DNA from: Mimachlamys varia
Lineage: Eukaryota; Mollusca; Bivalvia; Pectinida; Pectinidae
Direction: 5' to 3'
DNA: 64,000 bases
Assembly: GCA_947623455.1 (NCBI GenBank)
Contig: OX392527.1
Location: 54,666,401 to 54,730,400, forward strand
Shown: piece by piece, positions 59,893 to 64,000 of the stretch
How positions within the stretch are numbered: the stretch's first letter is position 1
Layout: the number at the start of each line of letters is the position of its first letter
Made by a program: the position numbers and the translations under genes
Notes under the pieces: model-generated
What the model was told of the DNA's origin: nothing
Databases searched by the model: none
What the model saw: the letters and a program-made list of their open reading frames with translations, nothing else

Positions 59893-61399
59893 TAAAAACA
59901 ATTAAAAAGTATGCCTGGATATTGTAAAATAAAAGGAACATGAGCGGAATCTTGATGTTACCTGTCTTCAGGCATACACATCGAAATAGAAATCAATAAT
60001 AATAATAATTCGAAGTTCTAATATACCGCTTTATCATGACCTGAAAGTTGCCTCAAAGAACAATTTATTTCAAATTCTGTTTGAGAAAAAATAAGATAAG
60101 GTCTTTGAAAACCCCTGTATTTAACTGATTACTTAATTGGTTTTAATTCGCATTTTATTCATTTATAAAATATGAAATTATAACTGTGATACAGACATAT
60201 CATGCAAGTTTTCGATATAATATGTCAAGTTGAATAGAAGAGTCAAATCTGAAATTTAATAAAGTGACATGTACATATGTACTGTGTGACTTGACGGCGG
60301 TTTCTGGAGATTTCAAAAGGTACTCTGGATAGTCTATGTTTCATTCAAAGTCGGGAACTACATATTGTAACTACAGATCTAGAGCACTCATTTTGAAGTT
60401 ATAAAGAGGGGATAATAACCGCAACATACTCAACTATCACCAGTAGTTTTAACTTTGATAGCCCCCCCCCCCCCCAATCTTCAAAGTCATTTACTTGCAA
60501 CTGACCAGGTAGATTATCCCGCTTATCCGATTACGTAATATAATGGACACTAATCTGAGATGTAAAATATAATAAAATTCACTCTTGAATCATTTGACAA
60601 ATGATCTGTATAAAATTATATATGACACCAGGGACGTATATGTGCCTGATGATAAAGCTAGAGTATTACAATATGATAGGTTAAAAATAATTTGAACAGT
60701 CAATATCTAAACACTAAATTTTATGGTACGACACTTAATTTCACTATATATAATACATGTCGGATTAACAATTAATTAACCAGACGAACGTATATATCTG
60801 GTGTTCCCGTTGTCACCAATACGTGTGCACAACTTTTAGCGGTTCGCTGTGCGCTAGATTAGCTTGTGACAAAACAGGTAAAAACCAAACTTCAACCTGT
60901 CGTAACTTTGTAACCAGTGGGCCGATTGAGACAATGTATTAATGCCGACACAACGAGTCTGATAATTTCAGTTTCTATTTGCACTACAGTTACTCTTTAA
61001 GTTCAAGACATTTTTCTGTAATGCTTTCCTATGGAAATGTTCAACCAGGGACGTATATATAATTTTGGCTGGGCTCATTAATAATTGTTTTTGCTGACAT
61101 TTTGTTTGAACTGACGGGAAATGTAGTAAATATTGGCCCTTCTTTAATTACTCTTTGAAAGAAGGGCATTTTTATAGCAAATCTAAAACAGATTTTATAA
61201 AACCTAATGTGACTTGATTATATGAAAAATTCTGCCTAACAAACTTTTTGCAGTCTGGTCTGTTAATCTGACGAGTCGGCAAAAACGAGTTACAGTATCA
61301 GTGAATATCAAGAATATTAGACGAATTATGAAATCTCTCTACTTTAATACACATATTTTGGATAATGATGTGCAAACACGGGCTTATGTGCTTACATGG
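59893..61399. other. Unassigned AT-rich region with repeat fragments
   Basis: Contains a stretch at about 60405-60450 related to the hammerhead-bearing insertion at 36957, a C-run at about 60463-60476, and AGGGACGTATAT palindrome starts at 60630 and 61047. No gene is supported. Confidence 0.45.
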
Positions 61400-61556
61400 C
61401 AGCTACGTGCCTGGTAACGACACAGATTTGGATAGATAATCTTTTCCTGTGCTGTCGACGACAATAATTGTACACTGAAGTACACAAATGAACATAGCCT
61501 ATTCCCCCCTGATCTCTTGTAAATATATGGATTCAGGCTGCAGGAAGTACTGTACG
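61400..61556. mobile_element. T1 fragment ending in a TIR
   Basis: 61400-61505 matches 57370-57475 of copy 2 (GATTTGGATAGATAAT, GTGCTGTCGACGACAATAAT). It ends GCTGCAGGAAGTACTG before TA. The reverse complement of that end (CAGTACTTCCTGCAGCC) is the start of T1 copy 3 at 48439. Confidence 0.6.
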
Positions 61557-62085
61557 TCACGGTTGAGAGCTCTGACAGACCACAGGTAAGTTTGACGGTG
61601 CCCGGATTAGGTAAGGTGGACGGGAGCGTAGCCGGTCGGCAGACATGAAAGGACTAGTCAGAACAAAAGGCACTAGTGAAATTGAACGGTTGTCCATGAA
61701 AACTAAACGGTTTTGAAAAATGAACACCGGTTCTTGAAACGTAAACACTCAATTTAAAAATGAACAAGGATTCTGAACAGTAAACGGTGATCGTAATCAG
61801 TAAACGGTGAGCGGGAATATTAAACGGTGATCGTAATCAGTAAACGGTGATCGTGAAAAATAAACGGTGATCGTGAAAAATAAACTCCCAATTTGAAATA
61901 TGAACGCTCCTTTTCAATAATGAACAAGGTAAATGAAAAATCAACACACGATCCTCAAAAGTAAACCATGATTTGAAAAATAAACTGTGCACCGTGAAAC
62001 GAGAACGGTAACCCGGAAAATGAACACAAAAATTAAAGAAAGGAACGGTATTTGAAAACAGAATGAAAAAATGTGTTTTTTAGAC
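61557..62085 (-). repeat. Degenerate 20-bp-period array, copy 2 (inverted)
   Basis: Reverse complement of 47936-48436, with units such as AATCAGTAAACGGTGATCGT and AAAATAAACGGTGATCGTG. The ACGGTGATCG run is expanded relative to copy 1. Confidence 0.75.
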
Positions 62086-64000
62086 GGTAAGGGTCCCCTA
62101 GCTGCGATAACGTAGCTCTTCACGACGAGACAATTTTTATTTATTGCGTCGTTAGAGCTACGAAGCGGTCCCATGCCTGGTAGTGGAGCAAAATCAAGTG
62201 TTCAATCTGTAAGATTTCATTTTAATTACCATCTCATTTGAGCATAATGTTGTCAAAATAATGCAGGATTGCTGAAATATTGAGTGTTTACCATGATAAA
62301 ATCTTATTTTCACAAAATAAGCAGAACCAGAAATGTCCTTCTTGACAAACACTAGAAACTATCGCCATGACAGTTCACGTGCGAGGTTATCTCAAATCTC
62401 GTTTTTATATATGGTCTGAATGGCCAAAGATAGAGTTACTACGGCTTAATACGACTTCCTTATTTGGTTCGCACGCGCACGCCCATTCACAAATTTAGAG
62501 GAACTCTTCAGAAAAGAAACCAAGAAATTTACAAAAGTCTTAATCATGGTTGCCGCTACTCATTTCAGTTGATGCTTCGTTACTTAAACTTGATATTTAA
62601 CGATATTTTTGGTGGATTTTAATTACAAGTTGGGTAGGAGATCGACAGAAATGGTTTATAATTTAAGTATATTTACCGATGAGAACCAATCGGGCGATAA
62701 ATGTTGCAAAAATCGCTTGCTCCATTACGAGGCATGGAACCGATTTAATACCCGGCCGGGGCAGAGCCATAGGAGGCCGGGTATTAATATTAGTACTAGG
62801 GGTCCCCCAGTGAAGTGTTACAGCTCCCGAGTCATCTGATTCTGATTACGAAAGTGATGGTACCGTGATAACGAGATGAGTGAGAGGGAAGTGGACAATA
62901 TGCTATTTTTCTACACAAGAGACTAAAAAAAAATTGAAATATTTATGCAGTGTTCAGTATCGTTTTTCTATTTTAATTTTATGGATTTTATCTTCAATTT
63001 TCGGACCTATAAAATTTTGATCGGGCCTGCTAATTCTGGAGTTTATAGGCCCCGAAGGGCCTATAGCAGTAATTTTTTACTTTGTCGTGCAGACTGAAAA
63101 TGTATGAGGTTCATGACCCAAAGTGATAAACACAGTGTTCCAACATAAATTATTCGAACAATAACCCTACATGCCATCCACGTTTTTGATCGTAGGCAAA
63201 TTGCCGATCCTTGCTTCGGCTAACTGATTGAAACTTATGAAAGGTCATTAGGCCTAGTAAACACATGTAATATTCCGACAACGGAGTCATTGTTAACATC
63301 ATAAAAGCAAAAAATATATTCTTACAACCAAATCGTATACCTGTATGTATATTGCTATATCAAACACATATGCTGACGTTTGTGAGAAACATTTTTTCTT
63401 CCTTCCACAGTGCCAGTTCCGTCTTGAATCGTCCAATATGGCGTCGTGCGTGGTTGGAGAATTCACGTGACTCCCACGTCGGACGGGATTTTCCGATATT
63501 TTGATGATATCATAATGACATGGCGCAGGAAGTCAAAACAGGTGAGAATATGGTTTTTTCCGTATGTTTGTTTACCAAATAGAATTGTTGATGCTGACAA
63601 TTCAAGGAATATTCAATGGAACGAGCAGTACTTAACTGATATATATGAAGTTGTATCATGAAACGTTTGAATGTATGAAGACGCCATATATTGTTTTGTG
63701 TCAAAACTTGTTGTGTTTTGGTTCAGAAATAGAGCACAGCTGATGATTATATATTTACAAGGAGTAACAAACAAAGACATATACTTTCTGCGTCTTCGTG
63801 GATTTTAAATTTGAATTCCATAGGACTTACCATTGCTGGACAATGCTGCATCCATTTATCTGTCATGTATATCCATATCATGAGACTTTGTTTTTTTTGG
63901 AAGGAATATTTGTTTTCTCATAGAATTTGGTCTATTCTGCTCAAGGACTTGGTACAGTATGGCACTACTGCCAAAGTGCAGTAAGTTCTGTACAAGATCA
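62086..64000. other. Right-hand region without a supported gene
   Basis: A perfect hairpin (AATACCCGGCC / GGCCGGGTATT) lies at 62747-62785 and a shorter one (ATAGGCCC / GGGCCTAT) at 63045-63064. Near 63439 an ATGGCGTCGTGCGTGGTTGG start is followed by a stop after ten codons; AAACAGGTGAGAATATGG near 63537 could be a splice donor. These hint at a first exon, but no protein is supported. Confidence 0.4.

Noticed and set aside
63439..63555. First exon starting ATGGCGTCGTGCG with a donor near 63541
   Set aside because: The ATG frame stops after ten codons and no alternative frame is supported; left as unassigned.

Overview
This is non-coding, transposon-saturated eukaryotic DNA, most likely from a bivalve mollusc. 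There are no operons or prokaryotic gene blocks. GT-AG introns can be proposed, one exon closely resembles the animal RBBP6 DWNN domain, and most of the window is built from repeats with the structure of bivalve 'pearl' elements and the Helentron-associated INE (HINE) class: hairpin ends, a tandem core, an (ACGG)n tract and a 3' hairpin ending in CTAA. The bivalve assignment is inference from repeat type. Nearly all longer open frames are by-products of tandem repeats.

Layout. 1-3.9 kb: a HINE-like element, a dead mariner and a second HINE, the latter two inside a 36-bp minisatellite. 4.5-6.8 kb: degenerate HINE-like arrays. 9.2-11.6 kb: another HINE and a 1.0-kb terminal-inverted-repeat (TIR) element. 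11.6-15.7 kb: AT-rich, no gene seen. 15.7-23.5 kb: three large HINE-like elements. 24.2 kb: a possible 3'-terminal exon (minus). 25.0-31.1 kb: a HINE relative split by a 5.7-kb TIR transposon that itself carries a foldback, a HINE and a MITE. 31.1-33.2 kb: about 49 copies of a 42-bp minisatellite. 33.2-38.1 kb: more nested HINEs and a hammerhead-like motif. 38.1-40.6 kb: a 2.4-kb TIR element (U) rich in a GTAACACC motif. 40.7-41.1 kb: the 3' end of an unrecognised two-exon gene. 43.4-43.6 kb: an RBBP6-like first exon (minus). 43.9-46.9 kb: the largest HINE. 47.9-62.1 kb: TIR transposons and duplicated sequence, including an inverted second copy of U that is interrupted by a transposon whose empty TA target is preserved in the first copy. 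62.1-64 kb: no supported gene.

The clearest biological signals are: (i) one set of HINE ends attached to several unrelated tandem cores, with every copy in the same orientation; (ii) about fifty 145-bp cores carrying nuclear-receptor-type half-sites; (iii) a well-documented family of TA-inserting transposons with an empty-site control in the same window; and (iv) a hammerhead-like motif with a palindromic stem III. Host genes contribute only a few hundred bases.
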